Positions 17,251 through 26,482 of a DNA stretch of 64,000 nt are shown in pieces. Location of the stretch: contig NZ_JAMTCD010000012.1 of the NCBI RefSeq assembly GCF_025370255.1, forward strand, positions 53,327-117,326, given 5' to 3'. A program made the translations under genes and the position numbers. This stretch comes from Shewanella holmiensis (GTDB lineage Bacteria > Pseudomonadota > Gammaproteobacteria > Enterobacterales > Shewanellaceae). Position 1 is the stretch's first letter. Every line of letters starts with the position of its first letter. Under the pieces are notes generated by a model, which ran no database searches, was not told where the DNA came from, and saw only the letters and a program-made list of their open reading frames with translations.

Positions 17251-18570
17251 ATGGGCATTATCTCTATTGCCAAATTGACCTTTATTTCACTGGCTGTAAG
17301 TGTTACAGCGGGTTTATTCTCTATCTCTGCATTGGCTTCTCAGCCTGATGCTGCACAGCTAGCTGCTGATGTTGAAAACAAAGTCATTGAATGGCGTCGT
17401 GATCTGCACCAACACCCAGAATTATCTAATCGCGAGTTTCGCACCAGTAAAGTCATTGAAAATCATCTTAAATCACTCGGACTTGAAGTTCAGACGGGTA
17501 TTGCTCATACCGGTGTGGTCGCGATTCTTAAAGGCGGTAAGCCTGGGCCATTAATTGGTCTGCGCGCCGATATGGATGCATTGCCAGTAACTGAAGTGGT
17601 TAATTTAGCTTTTGCTTCCAAAGTGACAGACACCTATCGCGGTCAAACTGTGGGTGTAATGCATGCCTGTGGCCATGATACCCACGTGGCAATGTTAATG
17701 GGTGTGGCTGAAAGTTTAGTGAAAGTAAAATCCAGTCTAGTTGGCGATGTCATGTTTATCTTCCAACCCGCAGAAGAAGGTGCGCCAGAGGGTGAAGAGG
17801 GCGGTGCTGAGCTGATGCTCAAACAGGGATTATTTGCTAAACGCAAACCTGATCAAGTGTTTGGTATGCACGTTACGTCAAGCTTACCTACAGGGGTGAT
17901 AGGTTTACGTTCGGGTCCTGCAATGGCAAGTGAAGATTCATTTACCATTAATGTCACTGGCAAACAAACCCATGGTTCAAGGCCTTGGGGAGGCGTTGAT
18001 CCAATTGTCGCATCAGCCCAAATCATCAACAGCGTGCAAACCATTATCAGTCGCCAAGTCGATATAACTAAAGCGCCAGCCGTAATTAGTTTTGGGGCGA
18101 TCAATGGCGGTATTCGTTCTAACATTATTCCCGACAAAGTTGAGCTTATTGGCACCATTCGCACTTTTGACCAAGACATGCGCGCGGCAATTAAAGTTAA
18201 GCTAGCAGACATTGCCACTCATGCCGCCAAAACGCTCGGTGCCAGTGCTGAAACTATTATCGACCCAGGCTATCCTGTTACAGTAAATAATCCCGAATTA
18301 GTGACTAAAATGCGCCCAGTTATCGAAGCGGTTGTTGGCTCTGATATGTTAATTGAGCCGGGCTTAATTACGGGGGCAGAAGATTTCTCTTATTACGCGC
18401 TAGAGACCCCTGGAATGTTCTTCTTTCTAGGGGTTACCCCAGCAGATCAAGAGTTGAGTCAGGTTGCCAGCAATCACTCTCCGGCATTTTATGTAGATGA
18501 GAAAGCATTAAAAGTCGGAGTGCACACTATGACCCAAATAGCCCTAACTGCATTAGGTGCCGCAAAATAG
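17251..18570 (+). CDS. Secreted M20 (M20D) peptidase/amidohydrolase
   Basis: This 439-residue enzyme has a signal peptide ending near SALAS. It belongs to the M20D group, which cleaves N-acyl amino acids or small peptides with two metal ions. Metal-ligand motifs are visible: HQHPELSNREF, MHACGHDTHVAMLMG with Cys and His ligands, FQPAEEG with the catalytic glutamate, and the late GAEDFSYYA. The usual lid domain lies between. It is followed after 27 bases by two M16 peptidase genes with the same orientation, suggesting an envelope peptide-degradation operon. Exact substrate is unknown. Confidence 0.88.
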   Translation: MGIISIAKLTFISLAVSVTAGLFSISALASQPDAAQLAADVENKVIEWRRDLHQHPELSNREFRTSKVIENHLKSLGLEVQTGIAHTGVVAILKGGKPGPLIGLRADMDALPVTEVVNLAFASKVTDTYRGQTVGVMHACGHDTHVAMLMGVAESLVKVKSSLVGDVMFIFQPAEEGAPEGEEGGAELMLKQGLFAKRKPDQVFGMHVTSSLPTGVIGLRSGPAMASEDSFTINVTGKQTHGSRPWGGVDPIVASAQIINSVQTIISRQVDITKAPAVISFGAINGGIRSNIIPDKVELIGTIRTFDQDMRAAIKVKLADIATHAAKTLGASAETIIDPGYPVTVNNPELVTKMRPVIEAVVGSDMLIEPGLITGAEDFSYYALETPGMFFFLGVTPADQELSQVASNHSPAFYVDEKALKVGVHTMTQIALTALGAAK

Positions 18571-18597
18571 TTATTAGATAGCTCAAAGGAGCGAGAT

Positions 18598-19926
18598 ATG
18601 AAACGTACGTTAACCGCATTAATGTTACTGGCAGGATTGCTGAGTGCATCAAATGCAGCTGCAACCACAGCCAAAGATATTAAGAGTTTTACGCTTGATA
18701 ACGGCATGAAAATTATGGTGTTAGAGGATGGTTCCATTCCCAATGCCAACATGTACTTATTCTGGAAGGTTGGATCACGCAATGAGGTGCCGGGCATTAC
18801 TGGTATTTCACATTTTTTTGAACACATGATGTTCAATGGCTCAAAAAAGTTTGGCCCAAAAATGTTTGACCGCACAATGGAAGCTGCGGGGGGGGCAAAC
18901 AATGCTTACACCACAGAAGATATGACAGTATATACCGACTGGTTTCCTGCAAATGCGTTAGAAACGATCTTTGACTTAGAGGCCGACCGTATAGCGCATT
19001 TAGATATCAATCCTGAAATGGTTGAAAGCGAGCGAGGTGTGGTGCAATCAGAGCGCACAACAGGCTTAGAAAACTCAAATTGGCGTACCATTCAAGAAGC
19101 GTTAAAAGGGGTGGCATTTTCAGCGCATCCCTATAGCTGGTCAGTGATCGGCTATGAGTCTGATATTGCAGCGTGGTCATTGGAGGATTTACAGCAGTAC
19201 CATAAAACCTATTATGCTCCGAACAATGCGGTGGTAGTGATTGTTGGCGATGTAAAATTAGCTGAAGTGAAAAAGTTAGCTAACCAATATTTTGCACCGA
19301 TACCAGCCCAAACCCCACCCAAAGAAGTACGTACCGTTGAGCCATTGCAACATGGTGAGCGCAGAGTCTTTGTAAAAAAAGAATCAGTTAGCACCCCTAA
19401 TGTGATGTTGGCATACCATATCCCCGCCACTAGCCATGCTGACTATTATGCACTTGATTTATTAAGTTCTATTTTAAGCCAAGGCAATAGCTCTCGCTTC
19501 TATCAAGGTTTAGTTGATAAGCAAATTGCAACTGCCGCAGATACTTACATGCCAATGTCGTTTGACCCTAACTTGTTTTACATTTTAGGCGTCGCAAATT
19601 CGGGCGTTGAAGCCAACACGCTTGAGTTAGCATTACTCGAGCAAATCAACTCAATTGCTACTGAAGGTGTGACTGCAGAAGAGTTGGAAAAAGTGAAAAA
19701 CATCAAATTAATCAATTTTTACCGCGACATGGAAACCATTAATGGCAAGGCCAATACGCTAGGGACTTATGAGATGTATTTTGGTAGTTTCGAAAAACTT
19801 TTTGATGCGCCTGAGCGCTATAACACTGTTACTCCTGCGGATATTCAACGAGTGGCACAAACCTACTTAATTCGTGCTAATCGCACAGTAGGGGTATTAG
19901 CTGCTACAGAGGAGAGCGACAAATGA
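18598..19926 (+). CDS. Secreted M16 zinc peptidase, catalytic subunit type
   Basis: This 442-residue protein has a signal peptide (cleavage near SNAAA). It contains the inverted zinc motif HxxEH as HFFEHMMFNG, with the third ligand glutamate in ESERGVVQSERT about 75 residues later, as in pitrilysin-family peptidases. The C-terminal half has the second M16 domain. An AAGGAG-like sequence lies before the ATG. It overlaps the next gene by four bases (ATGA). Single-chain M16 peptidases of this size usually pair with a second, inactive chain, which the neighbouring gene appears to supply. Confidence 0.9.
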   Translation: MKRTLTALMLLAGLLSASNAAATTAKDIKSFTLDNGMKIMVLEDGSIPNANMYLFWKVGSRNEVPGITGISHFFEHMMFNGSKKFGPKMFDRTMEAAGGANNAYTTEDMTVYTDWFPANALETIFDLEADRIAHLDINPEMVESERGVVQSERTTGLENSNWRTIQEALKGVAFSAHPYSWSVIGYESDIAAWSLEDLQQYHKTYYAPNNAVVVIVGDVKLAEVKKLANQYFAPIPAQTPPKEVRTVEPLQHGERRVFVKKESVSTPNVMLAYHIPATSHADYYALDLLSSILSQGNSSRFYQGLVDKQIATAADTYMPMSFDPNLFYILGVANSGVEANTLELALLEQINSIATEGVTAEELEKVKNIKLINFYRDMETINGKANTLGTYEMYFGSFEKLFDAPERYNTVTPADIQRVAQTYLIRANRTVGVLAATEESDK

Positions 19927-21368
19927 GACTTATAAAACAATCTATTAAATTGTCGTTATCGGCTTTAGCTATCGCCAGTGCCTTATCGTTAACTGGGTGT
20001 GCGGTAACGGTTAAAAACGCTCCAGAAACCGTTGTAGAAACTGGTAGTTTTAGTTTGCCACAATACCAAACTGTTAGTTTATCTAATGGCTTAAAAGTGA
20101 ATTTGATGGTGCAAAAAGAAGTGCCACTGATAACCTTAAGTGCTGTTGTGCGAGCAGGTGCGGTGAATGACACCACCTCAGGATTGGCCAGTATAACCGC
20201 CCAGAGTTTAATGCTGGGAGCTGGTGGGCAGTCTAAGGCTAAAATAGAGCAAACGCTTGATTTTATGGGAGCAAGTTTGAATACCGCCGCCGATCAAGAA
20301 GGCAGTTATATTGATGCCAGCTTTATGACAAAAGATATCGATAAGGTGCTGCCTATTTTTAGTCATGTGGTGATGGTTCCTGATTTCGACTCAACTGAAT
20401 TTGCCAAACTACAGCAACGTGAAATAGTGGGGCTGTCGCAACAAAAAGAAAGCCCTCGCGCTGTCATTGGTCGTTACTTCAATAAGTTGGTGTTTGGTGA
20501 TCATCCTTATGCCAACCCAAGCTCTGGCAATAGCGAGTCCATTGCTACCTTAACGATTGAACAGTTACGCGCCTTCCATAAGGGTTACTATCAGCCAAGT
20601 AATATGACCATCAGTGTAGTCGGTGACTTTGACCCTCAACAAATGCAAGCTAAGTTAGAACAGGCTTTTGGTTATTGGCAAAATACCGAAGAAGTGGTTC
20701 AGGCTAATTTAAGCCAAGGTTTGCCAGAGATGAGCCAAAGCAAAGTGCTTTTAGTCGATAAATCCGATGCGATTGAAACGACCTTTGTGATTGGGGGCAT
20801 GGGGATAAGTTATGATAATCCTGATTATGTTGGTTTAACCGTGGTGAATACCATTTTAGGTGGCCGCTTTACTTCATGGTTGAATGATGAGTTAAGGGTT
20901 AACGCGGGGTTAACTTATGGGGCTCGTTCAGGATTTGTGCCTTATTCAAAAGCCGGCGTTTTTCAAATCAGTACTTTTACTAAAGCGGAAACGACTAAAG
21001 AGGCTATCGATTTAGCATTAAAAACCTATGCTAGACTTTGGCAAACAGGCATAGATCAAGCGACGTTAGATTCAGCAAAAGCTTATGTTAAAGGGCAATT
21101 CCCACCTAAGTTTGAAACGGCTAGTCAATTGGCTGGCTTAATGTCTGATATGTATCTATATGGTTTCGATGATAATTTTATAAATCAATTTCAAGCTAAG
21201 GTGGATGGATTAACCTTAGAAGAAACGCAACGATTAGTTAAGCAGTACTTCCCACAACAGCACTTACAGTATGTGTTGATTGGTAATGCCAGTAAAATTG
21301 CCGATATTGCTAAACAGTATGGCGAAGTGACTCAGGTTGATATCAAAGACAGTGGTTTTGGTCAGTAA
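19923..21368 (+). CDS. M16-family lipoprotein, non-catalytic partner type
   Basis: This 481-residue protein has a lipoprotein signal with lipobox LTGC, so it is probably membrane-anchored in the periplasm. It has the M16 fold with the characteristic RAGAVNDTTSGLAS opening, but the position of HxxEH reads ITAQSLM, so zinc cannot be held. The C-terminal domain retains the R/Y-type substrate-binding region (LRVNAGLTYGARSGF). It is coupled by an ATGA overlap to the catalytic M16 gene, which implies a heterodimer with an active and an inactive chain. A terminator follows. Confidence 0.88.
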   Translation: MRLIKQSIKLSLSALAIASALSLTGCAVTVKNAPETVVETGSFSLPQYQTVSLSNGLKVNLMVQKEVPLITLSAVVRAGAVNDTTSGLASITAQSLMLGAGGQSKAKIEQTLDFMGASLNTAADQEGSYIDASFMTKDIDKVLPIFSHVVMVPDFDSTEFAKLQQREIVGLSQQKESPRAVIGRYFNKLVFGDHPYANPSSGNSESIATLTIEQLRAFHKGYYQPSNMTISVVGDFDPQQMQAKLEQAFGYWQNTEEVVQANLSQGLPEMSQSKVLLVDKSDAIETTFVIGGMGISYDNPDYVGLTVVNTILGGRFTSWLNDELRVNAGLTYGARSGFVPYSKAGVFQISTFTKAETTKEAIDLALKTYARLWQTGIDQATLDSAKAYVKGQFPPKFETASQLAGLMSDMYLYGFDDNFINQFQAKVDGLTLEETQRLVKQYFPQQHLQYVLIGNASKIADIAKQYGEVTQVDIKDSGFGQ

Positions 21369-21387
21369 TTTGCGCTGAAGCCGAAAA

Positions 21388-21416
21388 AGGCCCACTAAGC
21401 AGTGGGTCTTTTGTTT
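21388..21416 (+). terminator. Terminator of the M20-M16-M16 operon
   Basis: AGGCCCACT (21388-21396) pairs with AGTGGGTCT (21401-21409) with one G-U pair, followed by a T-rich run. It closes the peptidase operon. Confidence 0.8.
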
Positions 21417-21462
21417 TATAGCGTGTATATTTTTAAGTAGCATTGTTAAAGAGTTTGATTAA

Positions 21463-22068
21463 ATGGCAAAAATATCCGCAGATATATCTTCGACTGAAAA
21501 ATTCAGTGAAGAAAATAAAACGACCCAATCACTCTACCCCCCTACAGCTCAAGCTAACTTAGACGAGCCATGGTGTCATGTCCAAGAAACCATGAATTTG
21601 CTTATTTTGGCAATGGCGCAAATAAAACTGGGTTTAGATGATGGCGATCAAAAAGTGGCAAGTTTAGGTGAGTTATTTACCGATATGGCTTCTCATCAGC
21701 AACAGGTTAACCATTATTTGGCCACGAAAAATGACACCCCCCAAGCGATCATTGATCATGGCCAGCAATTGGCAGCTAAGGTAAATCAAGGTGTGATGGC
21801 ATTTCAGTTTTACGATAGGCTATCGCAACGTTTGCAGCACGTCGTTAATGGATTGGGATTAACAAAAGAAGTGTTAGGCGATCAAGATGCAAGGCATACC
21901 CGTGCGGCTTGGCAGCAGGTCAATCAACAAATTAAAAATGGTTATTCGTTAGAGGAAGAGCGTGCACTGTTTGATTGTATTTTACAAGGTGGCACGCTGG
22001 CACAAGCTTTAGCACTATACCAACAGCATCTTGCAAAGCGTCAAGAAGATGATATTGAATTGTTTTAA
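21463..22068 (+). CDS. Conserved-looking hypothetical helical protein
   Basis: This 201-residue protein has no signal peptide or membrane segment and is predicted mostly helical by composition. The segment VMAFQFYDRLSQRLQHVVNGL recalls the long helix of CheZ-like or chemotaxis-associated proteins, but too weakly to assign. No catalytic motif is visible. It is preceded by a terminator, so it starts its own transcript. The next gene overlaps its end by 20 bases and is probably coupled to it. Confidence 0.6.
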   Translation: MAKISADISSTEKFSEENKTTQSLYPPTAQANLDEPWCHVQETMNLLILAMAQIKLGLDDGDQKVASLGELFTDMASHQQQVNHYLATKNDTPQAIIDHGQQLAAKVNQGVMAFQFYDRLSQRLQHVVNGLGLTKEVLGDQDARHTRAAWQQVNQQIKNGYSLEEERALFDCILQGGTLAQALALYQQHLAKRQEDDIELF

Positions 22069-22579
22069 ACTCATTTTTTGGGTTATCGTTGTTTTCTTCG
22101 GTTCTCTGCCTATATCGGCACTTGCCGCTAAGGTCTCTCTTGATGTTTTTTGCGCTTCTTTAATAGGCGAGTGGCAAGGTAGCGCGGCTAACCCCAATGG
22201 GGTCTCAAAACGAGTTACCAGTTCCATTATGTGTTCTGCAGATGGGCGAAATATGTATATCAGTGTTAGTCAGAGCGCAAGGTTTGCGAATAGTGAAACC
22301 TGGTGGTTTCGTCAACGTGGCAGTGATATTCAATTAGTGTATTCTGATGGCGTTAATGCCGATATATATCAATCACTCACTTTATATCAACAAGCTGACG
22401 CGTTTACCTTTTTAGGGGAGGGAGAGATTAAGCAGCGCCCCGCTTTGATCAGGCTTTCATTTTCAGCTACGTCAGTAGGAGCGAAAACTCAGTGGTTATG
22501 GCAGCAAAGCGCTCATTTTTTAGATGATGACAGTGATAATTATCAAGTGGTGAGAGGGGTCAGTTTGATCCCCCGTTAA
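22049..22579 (+). CDS. Hypothetical secreted protein
   Basis: This 176-residue protein starts with a long signal peptide (MILNCFKLIFWVIVVFFGSL to about ALAA). The mature part begins DVFCASLIGEWQGSAANPNG and is beta-rich, which resembles small lipocalin-like or heme-free binding folds; I assign no family. Two cysteines (FCASL and IMCSAD) could form a disulfide. I chose ATG 22049, which places the signal peptide at the N-terminus. The start lies inside the end of the previous gene in another frame (20-base overlap). Confidence 0.55.
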   Translation: MILNCFKLIFWVIVVFFGSLPISALAAKVSLDVFCASLIGEWQGSAANPNGVSKRVTSSIMCSADGRNMYISVSQSARFANSETWWFRQRGSDIQLVYSDGVNADIYQSLTLYQQADAFTFLGEGEIKQRPALIRLSFSATSVGAKTQWLWQQSAHFLDDDSDNYQVVRGVSLIPR

Positions 22580-22632
22580 GTGATAGACCTTCGCAATTCA
22601 ACACTTTTCTTCTTGGTGCTGTTTGCCACTTT

Positions 22633-22965
22633 TTAGCCCCAAATATACCAAGCAAAACATAACCAGCTTAATGCCAGCAAACAAATTAACCCCCATACAA
22701 CCGGCGTGATCTGGTTAGAGTCATCAAACTCTAACTCTAACTCTGGCTCATCATGCTGAGCATGTTGTTTGTGTTTGGCTTGTTGTTTACGTGCTTTATC
22801 GCTTTGTCTGGCTTTTGCTTTTTGTTGTTTTTTATATTCAGCAATGCCCTTTTCAATGCCACTGGCAATCAGCTTAGTTTGCTCTTTAGTCTGACCTTCT
22901 TTTTGGGTCGACTTAGCAATCATCAACGCGTGTTGCTGAGTTTCAATTGAAATGGGTTGCTTCAT
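22633..22965 (-). CDS. DUF2956-family small membrane protein
   Basis: This 110-residue protein has a Lys/Gln/His-rich cytoplasmic part and a single C-terminal membrane segment ([20 protein letters not shown]). The opening [20 protein letters not shown] matches DUF2956, a gammaproteobacterial family of unknown function. Its start overlaps the trmL stop by four bases, so it is co-translated with trmL. It converges with the preceding plus-strand gene with 53 bases between. Confidence 0.75.
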   Translation of the reverse strand: MKQPISIETQQHALMIAKSTQKEGQTKEQTKLIASGIEKGIAEYKKQQKAKARQSDKARKQQAKHKQHAQHDEPELELEFDDSNQITPVVWGLICLLALSWLCFAWYIWG

Positions 22966-23426
22966 TGGGCACCTACAAAATCAAGTTGTCGCCAGGCTTC
23001 ATAACTAATAATGGCAACTGAGTTTGATAAATTCAGGCTGCGACTATTGGCGGTCATAGGAATACGCAGTCTTTGTTCTAAAGGGGTGGCATTTATAATA
23101 TCCATAGGTAAGCCACGGGTTTCAGGGCCAAATAACAGCACATCATCTTCGGCAAAGGCGATTTGGGTATGCGGGCGGCTGCCTTTAGTGGTACAAGCCA
23201 TGATGCGCTTTCCTGCCATAGCGATGAGAAAATCTTGATAATTTTTATGGCGTGTTACACATGCTAAATCAGCATAATCTAAACCGGCACGACGCAATTT
23301 TTTTTCTTCTAAATCAAAACCAAGGGGTTCGATAAGATGTAAATGTGAACCATTGTTGGCACATAAACGAATAATGTTGCCCGTGTTTGGGGCGATTTCT
23401 GGCTCGTAAAGGGCGATATGAAACAT
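22962..23426 (-). CDS. trmL: tRNA (cytidine/uridine-34-2'-O)-methyltransferase TrmL
   Basis: This 154-residue SPOUT-class enzyme 2'-O-methylates the wobble base of tRNA-Leu isoacceptors using S-adenosylmethionine. The opening [20 protein letters not shown] is the family hallmark. The knot motifs [11 protein letters not shown] and [16 protein letters not shown] bind the cofactor. Length equals that of E. coli TrmL (157). It is followed by the DUF2956 gene with an ATGA-type overlap. Confidence 0.95.
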   Translation of the reverse strand: MFHIALYEPEIAPNTGNIIRLCANNGSHLHLIEPLGFDLEEKKLRRAGLDYADLACVTRHKNYQDFLIAMAGKRIMACTTKGSRPHTQIAFAEDDVLLFGPETRGLPMDIINATPLEQRLRIPMTANSRSLNLSNSVAIISYEAWRQLDFVGAQ

Positions 23427-23534
23427 GCTGACTTACCTCAAAAAATAACGGTGCATTATAGCGTTAGCGAAGCGACAAATCAGCTATATTAAGTAGTTTG
23501 ATATTATTTGATTTTGATTATGCAAACTAGTTCT

Positions 23535-24245
23535 CTATAACGCTTTAAATCCTTTGGAATCTAAATGATTGAGTATTTTCTGACTTAGTGGGCAGGAAGT
23601 GTTAATCCATACTCCTATTGGAAATCTTCTGAACACTGTAGTTGAACTTTGAATTTGTTCTAAAGGAAAACCAAGTTGGTTTGCTGCGTAAGTAATAGAG
23701 TGTAAATCGGCATAGACATAATCGACTCGTTTTTTTATCAGTAAATATGTACCTTGTTGAATAGACTCAACATTAAATAATTTCGCACCATTATCAGAGA
23801 ACTGTTTGATAACTCCTGCAGGTTGCATCATCCGCAGTTGTGCAATTCGCTTCCCTTCAATCTTATCACCTGTAAATTGGCTCGGTTGCACTAATCGATG
23901 TAATTTCAGTTCTAAAATGTCATCGTATAATGGAACAAGTTTATGATTTTTCTTTGTTTCAAATGGCGGAACAAAACTGGCACACCAATCTTGATTAACT
24001 AATTTTTTATGTACTCTGGCGGAAGATAAAAAGTTTGCCGTCACCTCGAAACCCGATGATGTCATGGCTTGAGATAGCTTAGCGAATGCTTCGCCCCTAT
24101 CGGTTTGCTGCTGTATTAAATAGGGAGGGTATTCAATGGCATCGACGTAAAATGGTTCAGCATGAGTTATGCTCACGCTCATAGATAAAACCAACGTAAA
24201 GCAAAATAATATTACTTTACGACATGTTGTCATTTCGAGGCGCAT
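23535..24245 (-). CDS. Periplasmic solute-binding-like protein (SBP family 3 type)
   Basis: This 236-residue protein has a signal peptide (cleaved near THA) and the fold pattern of amino-acid-binding proteins: PFYVDAIEYPPYLIQ early, GKRIAQLRMMQPAGV at the domain switch and KRVDYVYADLHSITYAANQLG near the C-terminus. No transporter genes are near, so it may be a stand-alone binding or sensing protein, like many such paralogues in Shewanella. The ligand is unknown. The ATG at 24245 has AAGGG six bases upstream; another ATG four codons in is possible. Confidence 0.7.
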   Translation of the reverse strand: MRLEMTTCRKVILFCFTLVLSMSVSITHAEPFYVDAIEYPPYLIQQQTDRGEAFAKLSQAMTSSGFEVTANFLSSARVHKKLVNQDWCASFVPPFETKKNHKLVPLYDDILELKLHRLVQPSQFTGDKIEGKRIAQLRMMQPAGVIKQFSDNGAKLFNVESIQQGTYLLIKKRVDYVYADLHSITYAANQLGFPLEQIQSSTTVFRRFPIGVWINTSCPLSQKILNHLDSKGFKAL

Positions 24246-24348
24246 TCCTTTCCCTTGTTAACTTATTCTCCTAAGTTTTAAGCATAGCAGAACCGCATAT
24301 TAAAGTAGGGGGACGTTTATTCTTTAGAATACATAAAGTATGTGTCGT

Positions 24349-25713
24349 TTAAATGGGAATGTTTAATTTGATATGCAGTCCATTAGGCTTGTTATTCAAC
24401 GCTTTAATATCCCCATTATGGGCTTGAATTGCCGCTTGAGTAATTGCCAGGCCTAACCCCCAGCCACCACTGATTCTATCTCGTGCATCATCTGGGCGAT
24501 AAAAGGGTCTGAAAATCGCGCTAAGTTCTTTTTCATCGATCCCTTTACCATCATCTTTAATGTCTATGACTACCTGTTTGTTTTTTATCTTGGCCGAAAT
24601 ATTAACGTGTTTGTTCGCGTAGCGAATGGCATTACGTAAGACGTTTTCGATGGCTCGACACAAAGGTTTTGGGTAATGTTCAAAGGCAAGGTGTTCATCA
24701 ATATCAATATGCAGCTGCTTGTGCTGTTGTTCTGCTTCAAATTCAGCATCATCTAATACTTGGCTGAGCGTTTCATTTAGCTCAGTATAAATCCGCACCT
24801 CGCTAGCATTCAGTGTGACCCTTGAAAGGGTTAACAGCTCACCGATTAAGTCATCTAATTGGGTGGCTTCATATTCGATACGAGATAATTCTGTGGTGTC
24901 TTGACCTTTTTTTCGCGCCAATGCCAGTGACAGTTTTAAGCGGGTTAAAGGTGTTCGTAGCTCATGAGAGATATCACCCATCAGCCTTTGTTGGTTAAGC
25001 ATCATAGCTTCGATTGAGTCTGCCATACTGTTAAAGGCTTGAGCTAATTGGCCTATTTCATCGTTTCTACTGATGGTAGTTTTATCTGCACGGTGCGATA
25101 AGTCCCCTTTAGCAAGGGCATTCGCGCAGTGTTTTAGGCTATTAAGTGGTTTACTGAGATGCCAAGCAAGTAGGCCGCATAACAAGCCAGAGAATAAAAT
25201 AGCGATAGTGGCGGTGAGTAATTTGTTTTCTGAAAAATACAAAAACCAAGGCCGAGGATGGCTGGCCGGTACTCTGCCATAAACCTGATAGGTTTGTTGA
25301 TTAACACTGAAAGACAGTGGTCCAAAGACCAACTCATTTCTAAATTGGTGGCTAATCGGCTGCTTGGCATCTTCTGCCATCAATAAAAATTGTCTTAATG
25401 AGCGTGGGACTTTACGGCTATTAATCACCTGACCATCGTCGTTGGTTAAATAAATACGTAATGGTCTGTCGCGCTTTGAATACTGTCGTTGTAATTGATA
25501 TAGCTTATCCGAGGTAAGGATATCGGGTGACTGTTGAATATCTTCAACAACTTGATGAAGCGCTTGCTGTAATCGTGCTTCTAATGGTGCGCGATCATGG
25601 CTTTGCAGTAGCATCGGCAGCATTAATACTAATGCAATAGTCAGCGAGCTGCACAGCCAGAAGCCAATCAGCAACTTAAAAAACAATCTATTTAATGGGG
25701 GTGTTGTGGGCAT
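24349..25713 (-). CDS. cpxA: Envelope-stress sensor histidine kinase CpxA
   Basis: This 454-residue inner-membrane kinase has two membrane segments (about residues 10-31 and 145-168) around a periplasmic sensor. A HAMP segment follows, then the H-box GDISHELRTPLTRLKL with the phosphorylated histidine, and the ATP-binding motifs NAIRYA, DDGKGI and GGWGLGLAI. It senses misfolded envelope proteins and phosphorylates CpxR. The start overlaps the cpxR stop by one base (TAATG). cpxP lies about 2 kb away and carries a CpxR box, which supports the assignment over other OmpR-type kinases. Confidence 0.88.
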   Translation of the reverse strand: MPTTPPLNRLFFKLLIGFWLCSSLTIALVLMLPMLLQSHDRAPLEARLQQALHQVVEDIQQSPDILTSDKLYQLQRQYSKRDRPLRIYLTNDDGQVINSRKVPRSLRQFLLMAEDAKQPISHQFRNELVFGPLSFSVNQQTYQVYGRVPASHPRPWFLYFSENKLLTATIAILFSGLLCGLLAWHLSKPLNSLKHCANALAKGDLSHRADKTTISRNDEIGQLAQAFNSMADSIEAMMLNQQRLMGDISHELRTPLTRLKLSLALARKKGQDTTELSRIEYEATQLDDLIGELLTLSRVTLNASEVRIYTELNETLSQVLDDAEFEAEQQHKQLHIDIDEHLAFEHYPKPLCRAIENVLRNAIRYANKHVNISAKIKNKQVVIDIKDDGKGIDEKELSAIFRPFYRPDDARDRISGGWGLGLAITQAAIQAHNGDIKALNNKPNGLHIKLNIPI

Positions 25714-26399
25714 TAGGGGATCCAAATGTAACCTTTGCCTCGTAAGGTTTTTACCCGTGCGCGACCATCGGTTCGTTCGGGCAGTTTTTTGCGCAAGTTA
25801 GATAAATGCATATCTAAACTGCGGTCAAATGGCATCAATTTTTTCCCTAATACATTTTCGCTTAAGGTGTCTTTGGTGACTAACTCTCCCGCACTGGATA
25901 ACAGATTAAACAACAAGCTAAATTCTGTGGACGTTAAGATGATTAACTGATCGTTGCAAAAGGCTTCTTGACGACTAGGGTCTAGGGATAAGTCACCCAG
26001 TGTTAATGAATCAGCCGATGCTTGCCCTTGTAAGGTAGCGTTTGCACGGCGCAAAATAGCCCGAATACGCGCAATTAATTCGCGATCATTGAAGGGTTTT
26101 GGTAGGTAATCATCAGCGCCAATTTCTAAGCCGATAACTCTGTCAATTTCATCTCCGCGAGCGGTTAACATTAAAACGGGGGTTTGCTTACGTTTACGTA
26201 TGCCTTTTAAGACTTCAAAGCCGCCCATTTTGGGCAGCATGACATCTAATAAGATAAGGTCGAAGTCTGAGTGCAATGCTAATGCTAACCCTGCTTGACC
26301 ATCGTAAGCTTGGCTGACGACAAACCCTTCCATTTCTAAAAGTTGGGTTAATAATTCTGATAATCCGACATCATCGTCAATAAGTAAAATTCGATTCAT
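25713..26399 (-). CDS. cpxR: Envelope-stress response regulator CpxR
   Basis: This 228-residue OmpR-type regulator has a receiver domain (acidic pocket IDDD, phosphoacceptor aspartate in LILLDVMLP, lysine in YLPKPFNDRELIARIR) and a C-terminal winged helix ending RGKGYIWIP. The receiver is close to E. coli CpxR. The start at 26399 has GAGGG six bases upstream; a longer in-frame extension adds no homologous sequence. It is the first gene of cpxRA and lies 83 bases after the thioredoxin/CcdA-like gene in the same direction. Confidence 0.92.
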   Translation of the reverse strand: MNRILLIDDDVGLSELLTQLLEMEGFVVSQAYDGQAGLALALHSDFDLILLDVMLPKMGGFEVLKGIRKRKQTPVLMLTARGDEIDRVIGLEIGADDYLPKPFNDRELIARIRAILRRANATLQGQASADSLTLGDLSLDPSRQEAFCNDQLIILTSTEFSLLFNLLSSAGELVTKDTLSENVLGKKLMPFDRSLDMHLSNLRKKLPERTDGRARVKTLRGKGYIWIP

Positions 26400-26482
26400 T
26401 TCAGCCCTCAATATGCATTTAAACACTTTAGCTTAAGGCGGGCTAAGATGACATCATCATTGCACAGTTTTACATTAGTCGA

